From contig NC_059556.1 in the NCBI RefSeq assembly GCF_905220415.1, forward strand, positions 1,810,501 to 1,874,500: a DNA stretch of 64,000 nt, given 5' to 3'. Shown here in pieces: positions 32,630 through 42,299 of this stretch (positions within the stretch are counted from its first letter, which is position 1; every line of letters starts with the position of its first letter). The notes beneath the pieces were generated by a model, which was not told the DNA's origin, did not search any database, and was given only the letters and a program-made list of their open reading frames with translations. The position numbers and the translations under genes were made by a program. Source of the DNA: Colias croceus. Lineage: Eukaryota > Arthropoda > Insecta > Lepidoptera > Pieridae.

Positions 32630-33512
32630 GCGCTCCACGAAGAACGATGCGATTCACGAAAGATGAAAAAGTGTTGGCATTAAGTTTATACAAAAGCATA
32701 CAGACTGCTTAGAAAAAATATTTGTGTCGCCATCGCCGATTACGTTGAGCAGGATGGTATCAAGAGCTGGCATAAAACCAGGTCTGAATGAAAATATATT
32801 TGTACAGTTGAAAAAGCGCGCCCGGAAAAAGAAGCCTGATTACAGGCATTGTACCCTGATTTTTGACGAAATGGCATTATCACCACACTTCGATTATAAT
32901 AAAAAAGGGACAATATTGTCGGCTTTGTGAACAATGGCAGTGAAACCAGAAATCAGATAGCAGATTATGCATTGGTATTTATGATACGTGGAATTTGTAA
33001 GAATTACAAACAACCTATCTGCTACACTTTTTGTTTCGGGAGCACAAAGAAAGATGACTTAGCTGTACTTATTAAAACATTAAACTTAAGAAAATTAAAT
33101 TCAGTGGGATTCAACGTTTTAGCAACTGTTTGTGATCAGGGTACTTCAAATGTCAGCTCTATAAACTCTTTAATTGAGCAAACAAAAATGGAATATGTAA
33201 AAAAACGAGAAGAAATGAGAAATGCTACATTTGAAATTGATGGCAATGAAAAAATATCATTATATGATGTCCCACATTTACTTAAAGGGATAAGAAATAA
33301 TCTGCTGACAAAAGAATTACATTTTAAAATAGAAGGTGTGGAAAAGGTGGCGAAATGGATATATAAAAGCAATCAAAGGAATAAAAATAATAAAGAAACT
33401 AACAGAGAACCACTGCAATCCGGAAAAAATACCGAAGATGAAAGTGAAATTTGTATCACAAATATTTAGTAACACAGTAGGACTAAATATGGGCTATTCA
33501 GCAGGTGAGTTT
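32630..33512 (+). pseudogene. P-element transposase, central catalytic part
   Basis: Pieces in shifting frames: MRFTKDEKVLALSLYK, SPITLSRMVSRAGIKPGLNE, LIFDEMALSPHFDYN (first acidic cluster), QIADYALVFMIRGICKNYKQ, VLATVCDQGTSNVSSINSLI (second Asp) and ISLYDVPHLLKGIRNNLLTK. It ends with KMKVKFVSQIFSNTVGLN next to a donor-like 'GCAGGTGAG' at about 33502. This is exactly the part deleted from the P gene at 10.9-15.1 kb, but the two copies are well diverged. THAP domain and C-terminal exon are missing. Frameshifts at about 32700, 32910 and 33410. Confidence 0.8.
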
Positions 33513-33689
33513 TAACATTATAATTTTTAGAAATTTAATTAAATTTAGCTGTTGCAGTCGGTTATTTTCAACCAATTATTTGAAAAGTAAGGATGCGCCC
33601 ATCAGAATATTTTGTGGGCAACAACATGGGCTTGCATATGGTTTGATTGATACAGACGAGTTCCCCAACATTAGAGCGGGAATCGAAAC

Positions 33690-33990
33690 CGCATTCTAGT
33701 AGAAGGCATGCGTGGCATCTTCTAATACACGCCTTTCACAGCAAGACCCGATGGCTTAGTCTGTTTCCAGCGATAGAAAGAATATTGAAGATATATGAGC
33801 CGTTGAAGCAGTACTTTTTATCTACTCCTGGTGTACCAATTACTAAGGATAGAGTACTCTTTGTAAATATAGGGAGGAAGAAAGACCAATTATTAACACA
33901 GATGAGACCTATGTTGATTCATTTCATTCATGTATGTAACAATTTATTATCATACTTTTTTCTCAAATTATCAAATATTTGTGTCCTGTG
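33690..33990 (+). pseudogene. hAT-like transposase fragment
   Basis: RRHAWHLLIHAFHSKTRWLS, LFPAIERILKIYEPLKQYFL is the 'KTRWLSL-x-PA-x-ERxL' region found in the middle of many hAT and DUF4371-type proteins. It carries no catalytic residue and the flanks are unrelated. Confidence 0.6.
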
Positions 33991-34059
33991 AAATTGTCTA
34001 GGCTTTACAAGAGATATAATTATGAAAAATAATCAATATATCTCTTACTACAAGGTTCT

Positions 34060-34760
34060 AAAGCGTGGTCAGATGGATCACTAAAGGGGCATAAAAAATC
34101 AATTTCGAAAGGGCAAAGGATTGTGATAGTGCATGCTGGTTGTTGGATTTGTTCCCAATGCACTGCTCTTATTTAAAGCCGGAACAAAGTCTGGGGACTT
34201 TCGTGACAACAAGAATTATAATAATTACACCAAGTGGCTTCGCAGCCAACTAAAACCGAACCTTCCGCCAAATGCGGTTTTAGTAATAGACAACGCATCG
34301 TATCACAAGAAGCAGTACGATCCTGCACCTACCTCGAATGCAAAGAAAGCAGACATGCAGAGGTGGTTGACGGAAAAAGGCATAGCATACGAGGAAAATA
34401 TGCTCAAACTTCAATTATACAAATTGATTAAATTGAACAAACCACAGTACAAAAAATACAGCATTGACGAAATACTTGCAAAACAAAACCATAGATAGTG
34501 TTCTTCGATTGCCGCCCTATCATCTGGACTTAAATCCTATAGAAATGGCATGGGCGGCAATCAAAGGTTATGTAGCAAGCAAAAATGTTACGTGGAATGT
34601 GACCAGTGCAATGGAGTTAGTAAAGCAGAAAGTTTTATTAATGGGCGCCGATGAATGGTCGAAATTATGTGAGAAAGTAAAAAAAGAAATTGCATTAGTT
34701 TTTAAAAGAGGGTTTTGTGGAATCCGGGTTGTGAACTCCATAAAAATGCTGTTATCTTAA
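34060..34760 (+). pseudogene. Tc1/mariner-superfamily transposase with very long D-E spacing
   Basis: Peptides: SDGSLKGHKKSISKGQRIVI, VHAG, LLLFKAGTKSGDFRDNKNYN, KWLRSQLKPNLPPNAVLVID (second Asp), NASYHKKQYDPAPTSNAKKA, LRLPPYHLDLNPIEMAWAAI (Glu). Between the D of VIDN and the E of NPIE I count about 83 residues, allowing for one shift near 34490. This matches the long-spacer IS630-type clade that I remember as DD82E 'Sailor'. The N-terminal HTH and first Asp are missing. A second copy lies at 54.1 kb. Confidence 0.7.
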
Positions 34761-34866
34761 AAAAAAACTATGGGAAGAGGTAGCAATCGAAGTAAAAAAA
34801 GATGGAAGTACTCAAAAGTTATTTATTTATTTATGATGTGATATTTTTTTTTTGTACAATGAGAAG
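34761..34866. other. Short AT-rich spacer between two TE genes
   Basis: Contains a poly-A and a TTTATTTATTTATG run; no gene. Confidence 0.3.
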
Positions 34867-35825
34867 TTAATGCTGTGAGTGTATATTATGGCGTTGGATT
34901 ATATTTTCTGGCAACGAGTTATTCTGCCAGGTAATCGATCCGATTCCATTGAAATAATTCAACAAAATATATCTAGTTTGTAATGCACTGTTTGAAAATC
35001 TATATTGAGTCCTGGATATTGGTGCATTAGTAATAGTAGAATTTATGTCCTGTTGAAACGTAGATCGATCTCCCGTCATAACAAAGTTGTGTAGAATGCA
35101 TACAGCTTTTGTAATTAAAATATTTTCAATAGCTTTCTGTAAAATCCTCCATTTTGCTGCCATTATACCAAAACAGCACTATACACTTGAGTCTTGAGTC
35201 TGTACTTGTAAATAGTTTTTGTGTTCTCAATATTTGCGTATTGTTTTGTTAAAGTTAAATAAAAATATTGTAATACAAATAGCTGTAAAGAATCTATGTA
35301 TGTAAAAAATAAAATAAATAAAAAATAAATTTCTTAATGAAAAAGGCCTCATCAAATAATTCATTAGTGCATAACCACCATCACCAACTAAGACAAATGG
35401 TACTTTTATGTTTGTATTAGGAATTTCTTTCTCCGATGGAATATTGAGGCCATTAGTTCCTAACATGTAAAACAAATATTAAGTTCTAAAATGTCCACCA
35501 TCGGACTGACGCCCTTCTGCTCCGATATCTAAATTAAATAATTTTACAATCAGCATCAACTACAGCTTGTAGTAAAATTGAAAAATATTGCTTGTAATTA
35601 TAGTACAAAGACCCACTATTACATGAACACTGTCCCCTTATATGTTTTTCATCAATTGCATCAATACAATTGGGGAAATTCCACTTGTTAGTACTTATCA
35701 GAAATTTCATACCATTTCTCCGTCGTTGGATTTGGCATGTATTAATCTTTCAGTGTACTCCACAATATATTACATGTCTCGCTTACAATCTCAGAAACTG
35801 TAGTGCGACCTAAGCGGAAATGAAA
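34867..35825 (-). pseudogene. Harbinger transposase, decayed
   Basis: Minus strand from about 35825: LGRTTVSEIVSETCNILWST, then in other frames NFPNCIDAIDEKHIRG (first Asp), SILLQAVVDADCKI and SDGGHF, then VPFVLVGDGGYALMNYLMRP (second Asp). About 160 bp of AT-rich sequence replace the 'YNYRLSRARR' region, after which MAAKWRILQKAIENILITKA and VCILHNFV follow to a stop at 34867. Same family as the intact gene at 61374-63657, with which it shares motif order, but broken by many shifts. Confidence 0.75.
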
Positions 35826-35979
35826 TGGTAGATGTTGACCGGTTACGACAAGAGTATTGGGAACGGGATAGGCTGCAAGAACTCATTGAACAAGAACTGA
35901 TCATTTCAGTAGGATCTGACAGTGATTATAGTGAAGATATTGAATTCAGTGATGCAGACAGTGCAGAGATGAGATGAGT
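35825..35979 (+). CDS. Short acidic open frame, possibly a transposase tail
   Basis: ATG at 35825 opens 51 codons: MVDVDRLRQEYWERDRLQEL and then an acidic Ser/Asp-rich end (SDSDYSEDIEFSDADS). Acidic SD-rich tails of this sort end the long-spacer Tc1 copy at 54-55 kb, so this may be the displaced last exon of the copy at 34060-34760, separated from it by the Harbinger remnant. Function otherwise unknown. Confidence 0.3.
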
Positions 35980-36371
35980 GGTGTTGAACACCACAATTGC
36001 TTTTGATTTAATTAGTATAACTGCTGCTCTGCACCTCCTCAAGATTGACTGTACATTAAGAAGAAATTAATAATAACAAGTTCATAACTTTGTATCTCTT
36101 ATCATTATATTCTTAAGGCCAATTCAAATGCAATAATAAAAAAACATTGCAGTAGAAATACAGTTATTATTTTTTTTTGTTGACGGTACCAGTTGATGTG
36201 CCTGTGACGTCATGTAACGGTCATCGACGGCCAACTCGAAGCGAACGGGTAGTAATTGGTAGACAACGATTCTAGCGTTAAGATCGCCTATTGTTCTGTA
36301 TAATTGGTATTTGATGAATAATAAAGATTAACAATTAAAGGAGTAAATTAAATATTGTCTTTTTTTTGTAG
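35980..36371. other. Noncoding spacer
   Basis: Nothing assignable except a GC-richer patch at about 36190-36260. Confidence 0.3.
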
Positions 36372-36672
36372 GTAATTCAGTAATACAAAGATGGAGGGGG
36401 ATTAAGGATACCTTTTAAAATAATTAATATGAAAAGAAACTCAAAGATGCAGGTAGGTCTGGGTCTGGATCCAAAAATATAAAAGAATACCATCTGTACA
36501 AACAACAACAATTTCTTAAGAAAAATTTGCAAAATGAGACCACTACTAGTATAAAACTAGAGGAGACATTTGTTGCTAGCTGTGAAGACGAAATAGCAAT
36601 AGAAGATCCATTAAGTTTTGGAAATAATGATCAGTGTTTAGAAATATCAAAAAAAGTAAGGGAGTGCAAGTA
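36372..36672 (+). pseudogene. MADF-domain fragment
   Basis: After an acceptor-like TTTTTTGTAG at 36371-36372 the frame gives VIQRWRGIKDTF, then following a shift KKLKDAGRSGSGSKNIKEYH and LYKQQQFLKK. This is the second half of a MADF domain ('W-x-x-(L/I)RD-x-(F/Y) ... SGSG-x-K ... Y-x-x-x-LxFL'). The downstream acidic stretch EETFVASCEDEIAIEDPLSF belongs to the linker. BESS motif not found. Confidence 0.6.
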
Positions 36673-36910
36673 AACCTGAAACCTAAAGGTAAATAAATCA
36701 ACCATGACTAAAAACGCAAATATTTAAAAAAGAATAGGAAAATAATATTTTCACCAGATGCAGTATCTTTTGGTAGTATGAACGACACATCTTCAAATAC
36801 CTCTTCACATGAAATGTTTAACCTTCATCAAGCGTCAAAGAATCTTAAAGATTCAGATTCGGAATAGGAAAGCGAAACACTTTTTTTAGGAACTATATGC
36901 TGTATAAAGT

Positions 36911-37185
36911 GGAACATTTGGAGTTATAAAGCGCAGATTTCCTGTATTACCATTGGGTATTCGCTTAGATATCCCGAAAGTTAATGCATTTGTGTGTTTG
37001 CTGCAATACTTCATCACATTGCTATAGAGTATAGACTATAGACTTTAATGAGCCAGAACCTCCTAACTTGCTAGAGGAAATAGAAGCTGTAGATATATTT
37101 GTTAACGAAGTACCAGTTGATAATATAAACCAAGATAAACAACATGGGGGTGATGACAAATTTCAAATGTCTTTTTATCATTAAT
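36911..37185 (+). pseudogene. Harbinger transposase, C-terminal fragment
   Basis: GVIKRRFPVLPLGIRLDIPK, VNAFVCLLQYFI matches the tail after the catalytic Glu in another Harbinger lineage ('G-x-x-K-RRFP-x-L-x-x-G-x-R'). The end, in a shifted frame, is acidic: NEPEPPNLLEEIEAVDIFVN to a stop near 37185. No catalytic residue remains. It probably belongs with the MADF fragment just upstream as the remains of one two-gene element. Confidence 0.6.
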
Positions 37186-37226
37186 TTTTTTTTAAATATG
37201 TTTATTATTTATTTTCATGTCTTTAA

Positions 37227-38538
37227 CCCTAGAAAGATAGTCTGCGTCAAAATGACTCCTGCGTTTTCGAAATATAGCTTTATCTTTTTAAATGTCGCGA
37301 ATCCAAAACTGTGCTTATAGGACATTTCATAAGTCACTAAGAGCTACCCTATGGTATTCGTCTCAATAAAGTTAGAGTAACCAATTTTGAAATATAACGA
37401 CTACGTGAGTCAAAATTACGCATGATTATCTTTACCGTGACTTTTAAGATTTTGACTTCTATGGTAGTTTGAATATTTTTTAGCTTATTTTTACTGTATA
37501 TTGTGACTTATGTTAAAAATTTATTTTTATACATATTGAAGCAAATATAGAAAACAATTGGGGATAGAAAATTGGAAGAATATTGTATACTAGCCGCTCT
37601 TATGCAAAGCGATGAGGGTCCCTGTGAAGAAACCGATAGGGAAGTAGGAGGACCACGAAATTGAAAATGACGAGCAAAGTGACACAGAAGAAGCTTTTCC
37701 CGATGAGGTACAAAGCAAAGATGATATATTACATTCAAGCAAAAGGCGAAGTAGATGCATTAGACCGAATGTGTTCCCTGATGTTCAATAGTAGTAAGAC
37801 AATGAGATGGCCAATGGCTTTATTTTATGGAATCAATAAAATTGCTTGGATATTGCATATTAAATTTATAGCCACAATGTTAACATCAAAGCACAAAAAC
37901 ATCCGAGTCAAAAAAACATGAAATATAGAAGCATGGAACCGTCTTCTTTGTTTATGCGTGGGTGTTTAGAATCACCAGCTTTGATAAGATATTTGCGTGA
38001 TAATATCTCCAATTTGTTGCCAAATGAAGTATCTGGTACATCGTAAGAAAGTACTGAGGAGGCCTTCCGTAAAAAAAAACGTATTTACTATACGATTTGT
38101 CCTTCTGAAATATGACGAAAGGCAAATTCCTCCTGCAAAAAATGTAACATCGTTATATTATGTCGTGAGCATACGTTGATATGTGCTAAACTTGTTTCTC
38201 ACTATTTTTTATATAAGTATATGTACAACATATATATAAGATATAAAAAAGTCTGATAATTGTAGCCAAAAATAAGTTTTTATTAGAAATAATACGTGTT
38301 ACAAGAATTGTAGATTTAAAGCAGACGTTTAATGTTTTCGTTTTTTTATATGTATAAAAATAATTAAAAATAAATTATTTGTAATATTAATTATTCTAAC
38401 ATAACTGTAAATATATAATAACTTACAATTTATAGAAAAAAAACAATATACCGCGACTTAGAGCTAACTAAAAAACATGCGTAAATTTGACGCATGACTA
38501 TCTTTCCCGTATTACTCAATATGATTATCTTTCTAGGG
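37227..38538 (+). mobile_element. piggyBac deletion derivative with IFP2-like ends
   Basis: TTAA at 37223-37226 and 38539-38542 flank the element. The left end is CCCTAGAAAGATAGTCTGCG and the right end finishes GATTATCTTTCTAGGG with an internal GACGCATGACTATC; this is the end sequence I remember for the classical Trichoplusia ni piggyBac (IFP2). Inside, 37620-37750 encodes an acidic stretch (DHEIENDEQSDTEEAF), 37750-37920 the region GEVDALDRMCSL to TMRWPMALFYGINKIA, and 38090-38190 the Cys-rich end (CPSE, CKKCN, CREH). The DDD core is deleted, so it depends on a helper transposase. Confidence 0.9.
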
Positions 38539-38559
38539 TTAAGGGTTGCCGAAACTTAC

Positions 38560-38994
38560 ATCCCACCAAAAACATTTTCATGTAAAATGTTACCAAGACG
38601 AGCCCATATGACTCGCACGGTGAAAAAGTTATCAGATCTCATGTAGAGCCAAGCTTCTAACACTACACGCCCTAACTCTACAAGGCCTAACTTCACAAAC
38701 TCTACACCTTAGTCAAAATATGTGGCTTGGCCATTTCGCTACATTCACATCGGCGTAAGGTGAAAAATTAATTCACTGTTCATTACTTTTGTGTTATACA
38801 ATAGTTCTTGTAGTAACGAACGGCCAAGCCACATATTTTGACTAAGGTGTAGAGTTTGTGAAGTTAGGCCTTATAGAGTTAGGGCGTGTAGTGTTAGAAG
38901 CTTGGCTCTACATGAGATCTGATAACTTTTTCACCGTGCGAGTCATATGGGCTCGTCTTGGTAACATTTTACATGAAAATGTTTTTGGTGGGAT
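38560..38994. repeat. Nearly perfect palindrome, 173-bp arms
   Basis: Arms 38560-38732 and 38822-38994 are complementary with, by my reading, a single mismatch, around an 89-bp spacer. The outer ends read ATCCCACCAAAAACATTTTC. It begins 18 bp after the TTAA of the neighbouring piggyBac derivative. Each arm, read inward, has a 27-codon open stretch (PPKTFSCKMLPRRAHMTRTV ...) ending in TAG. It is either a young foldback MITE or an inverted duplication of part of a repeat. Confidence 0.9.
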
Positions 38995-40317
38995 TTCATT
39001 TCTTTTTGTAAGTTGTTTGTAACAAAATTTTATATGTCGATTAAATTTTTTTTTTAACAAGGAGTACCTATACATATATTTTATATCTAGGGGAACCAAG
39101 TTTTAGATTATTAGATTAGACCTCTAGCGTCATCAAAATTTAATTTAAAATTACAGGTCTCATACAAACTCCCATCCCCTAGTTTAAGGGGTTGGGGGAT
39201 GAAAGTTACAAGTTTTATAATTTTTTTGTTGTTTGTGTGCTAATACTAGCTTACATACAAAATTTCAGCTTTCTAGGACATTAGGAAATACCTTAAGAAT
39301 TTTGATGATCATCAGTGAGTCAGTGACGAAATTAGCGTTTTTTAGATATAAATAAAATCTGAAGTATAAAAGCTAATGTAATTAAAACTTAATATATTCA
39401 ATAAGTCCGCTATTGACAATATATCCTGAAAATTTTGTTGATCTAGCATAATCCAAACCCAAGTTATGAGGGTTCAAAAAAACGTCGAAGCGCTTCGAGA
39501 AAAGGTAGGTAGTGCCCGTGCGCTTCGCTTGTTCGCTTGGCTCGTCTTGGCGGGGGCACTACCGTGCCCCCAGATTATGGTCCGTAGACTTTTCTTGTGA
39601 TTTTTCGCTGGCGAAAGCAAGCCGTCGGTTTACAGCCGCTATCAAATTCGTCATTAAAGAGATGGACTTTCGATAAATTTCGCATACAGTCGTGGATAGC
39701 AAGGTTTTTGGGCTACAGGTTCAGTGATTAATAACCCTAGGCCGGGACCAGCACTATCAATATCTATGGAAGAAAATATTGTACTGTTAGGCACCCTGAA
39801 CAAAAGACGGAAATAAAAAAATAAAATTATGTGAAAATAAATGATTTATTTATTTATTTATTTATACAACGCATCGGCCGCCGTAAACTCCCGTCAACAC
39901 AAGATTAGATGGAATAGACCACTTCCCTTAACGTCAATAAAATACTGGTCGAGCCAATAAGCAACACACACGAGAACGTTGTGTGCGATGCCGTATTCTT
40001 AATAGGCGATTTGAAAGTAATGTTATTTGTAACATGTCAACTATTTTTGAGTATTGGTAAATGTTGGCGAATCTATCACACCGTAGAACAATGATTGTCC
40101 ATGTGATTGCCACGGTTGTTAACCAATCATTCATCATATTCAAAAATATTATCCAATTCCAACAATATTACCTACATATCAAACTGATAACCTCATTTTA
40201 CAAATTACTGCGATTTCATAAAATATTTATACATTTTACATTTTTATGAATAATAATTGCTATTCTTAGTAGAATTCATTGCTACAATAAAATAATTAAG
40301 CCTTTATAGGATATGTA
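38995..40317. other. Noncoding repeat-like stretch
   Basis: Contains words that look like a dispersed insect repeat (CCCCTAGTTTAAGGGGTTGG near 39177; 'TTTCTAGGACATTAGGAAAT' near 39272) and an ATTT microsatellite at 39841-39866. No reading frame is assignable. Confidence 0.4.
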
Positions 40318-40455
40318 CCATCTAGATTCTCATCATCAAATACTGGTGGAAGGCCTAAAGCTGGCAGTTTTATGTGCATTAAGATTTCTTCCTCCCCGGG
40401 GTCCATTTTCAGTTCTGGTAACGGCGGTCCTCCTCCAGTACCCATGGCATGTTAC
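40318..40455 (-). pseudogene. Myb/SANT-like protein fragment
   Basis: The minus strand reads GTGGGPPLPELKMDPGEEEI, LMHIKLPALGLPPVFDDENL. A 'TGGGP' motif followed by an acidic segment and a 'D-(D/E)-D' stretch is the usual end of the trihelix domain in Harbinger-carried Myb/SANT-like proteins (compare TGGGPAIQLTLTDLENR at 26.8 kb). The domain itself is not visible. Confidence 0.4.
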
Positions 40456-40761
40456 CTATGGCCAGCGACTTTATCTTTTACATTTTTTTTTTTGTATTTT
40501 AATACTTTTTATTTATTGATTTATTTATACTCTGCTACACCTAGATTAAAAATACTCTATTGCCGAGAAAATCAATATATTACCAGTACAAAATAAAGAC
40601 GATGACATCGAACAAATCGATAATGAAGACGATAATACTACTGAAACGATTGACTCTGAACTCTGAAGTTTGAAAGAAACCAAAAAATATCCAAAGAAAC
40701 ATGATGCAGAAGGTTTTAATGGAAATATTATAATTATATACAAGTAAATGGAGTCACCGTC

Positions 40762-40812
40762 AATTACTGTCTTAAGCCATGAATATACGAGATTCGTGGC
40801 TTAAGACAGTAA
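40762..40812. repeat. Small hairpin
   Basis: CTGTCTTAAGCCATGAAT pairs with the complement of ATTCGTGGCTTAAGACAG with one mismatch around an 11-base centre. It falls exactly where the MADF fragment opens. Confidence 0.65.
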
Positions 40813-41020
40813 AGAAACAAAAAGATGAGTCTAAATCTGGATCTTCGGCCAAAAAGACACGAAATTATTTATATCACGAGCAATTAATGTTTTTGAAAAA
40901 AGTCTCCGAACCTCGACCACCACATGAGTCAGTTTCAAAAATAGCAAGAACCGAGACTGAAGTAGGCATGGAATCAGATTTTCGTTCACCTTTAATTAAG
41001 GATAAAAGAAAAATTGATAA
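40779..41020 (+). pseudogene. MADF-domain fragment
   Basis: NIRDSWLKTVKKQKDESKSG, SSAKKTRNYLYHEQLMFLKK is the second half of a MADF domain, followed by an acidic/basic linker. No BESS motif. It is joined to piggyBac coding sequence near 41030. Confidence 0.65.
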
Positions 41021-41029
41021 TAAAGAGGT

Positions 41030-41681
41030 TATATATTTTCAAAAAATATGGGAATAATTTGTAACTCGGTGTCAACTAAATTATACACCAGGAAAGCATG
41101 TTACGATAGATGAGCAATCATTAGGGTTTCGAGGACGATGCCCGTTCCGCATGTCCCTTATGAACCCAGTAAATATGGAATTAAAATCCCTGTGTGACAG
41201 CGGAACGAAGTACATGCTAAATGCACTAGTCGAGAGTCTTTTAATGTGGAAAGGTTGGCTCGAAATGGCTCAACTTCGAACTCAACTCGAAATGACTCGA
41301 AATGAGTCAACTTATTCCTAATAAAGCTGTACATACGTACTACGTAAAGGGGTGAAAACTTATGAGATTTGTGAATCTCAAACTGGCTACATAATATGGA
41401 GGTTTCAGGTTCACGCTCATAAAAAAGCCCATCTACAATATACAGAAGATCCATTAGAGGCCCATTACTGACCCAAGGCCTAGAAAACAAAGGATACACA
41501 TTGTGGATGGAAAACTTTTACCACTCCCCAAGCCTAGCTCGACCTCGCCTTAAATCCTTGGGGTTTGACTATGTAGGAACCCTTCATCGTAAGTACGTAT
41601 TTATGCGGCCAGGTCAAATTGCTGGTCTCACTGCAGGGGACGTCGATGTTATGGTATGGAGAGATTCTAATAGGGTGTCTA
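41030..41681 (+). pseudogene. piggyBac-like transposase, interrupted by a mariner element
   Basis: FVTRCQLNYTPGKHVTIDEQ (first Asp), SLGFRGRCPFRMSL, LCDSGTKYMLN, then after shifts YEICESQTGYIIWRFQVHAH and GLENKGYTLWMENFYHSPSL, where the second catalytic Asp is Glu (WMENFY instead of W-x-DNFY). It continues LGFDYVGTL and DVDVMVWRDSNRVS up to the mariner at 41682. It resumes at 44379 for 30 codons to a stop at 44467. Several frameshifts predate the mariner insertion. Confidence 0.8.
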
Positions 41682-41837
41682 CAGGGTTAGTTTTCAATGA
41701 CCAGCCAAAATTTAAAATTAAGATCTAGATATTAAACCAAAGGTACATTAGAAACATTATTGTCGAATAAAATAAAATAAAAATAATAGCATTCATTTGA
41801 AAATGTCTTAAAAATTTCCTAAATCGTAAACACCGCC

Positions 41838-42156
41838 AGAATCAATGCACTTGTGTGCGTGCGCGCATCGCCAAATTTATGTGTGTGCTAACTTCTACCT
41901 ATCTAGGTTGTTGAACTGAATTGTGCTTTTGTAATGTCCACACGTTCGCTTTTTAGTGGCGGACAGGAGTGAAATCTAATTAAAAAAAAAAACGTTTTTT
42001 TTAAATTAGATGTCATTCCTGTCCGCCACTAAAAAGCGAACGTGTGGACATTACAAAAGCACAATTCAGTTCAACAACCTAGATTACCTAGATAGGTAGA
42101 AGTTAGCACACACATAAATTTGGCGATGCGCGCACGCACACAAGAGCATTGATTCT
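41838..42156. repeat. Palindrome, about 155-bp arms, within the mariner element
   Basis: AGAATCAATGCACTTGTGTG at 41838 pairs with the complement ending at 42156; both arms contain GCGCGCATCGCCAAATTTAT, TTCTACCTATCTAGGTTGTT and CACGTTCGCTTTTTAGTGGC or their complements. The centre is an A-run/T-run. The right arm carries a 9-bp extra 'ATTACCTAG'. It lies between the left inverted repeat and the transposase. It has no counterpart on the right side, so it is probably an inserted palindromic MITE. Confidence 0.9.
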
Positions 42157-42299
42157 CAATAAGACGCCGGCGCGGCGGCGTGGCGGCGCACCCCCACCCC
42201 GCGCGCGGGGGACGCTCCGGCACTTGCGCGTACGCCCCCGGCCCCGACAGTAGTGACCGTGACCTAGTTGCATAAGCGCGTGGCCCGTATTAGCTCCGT

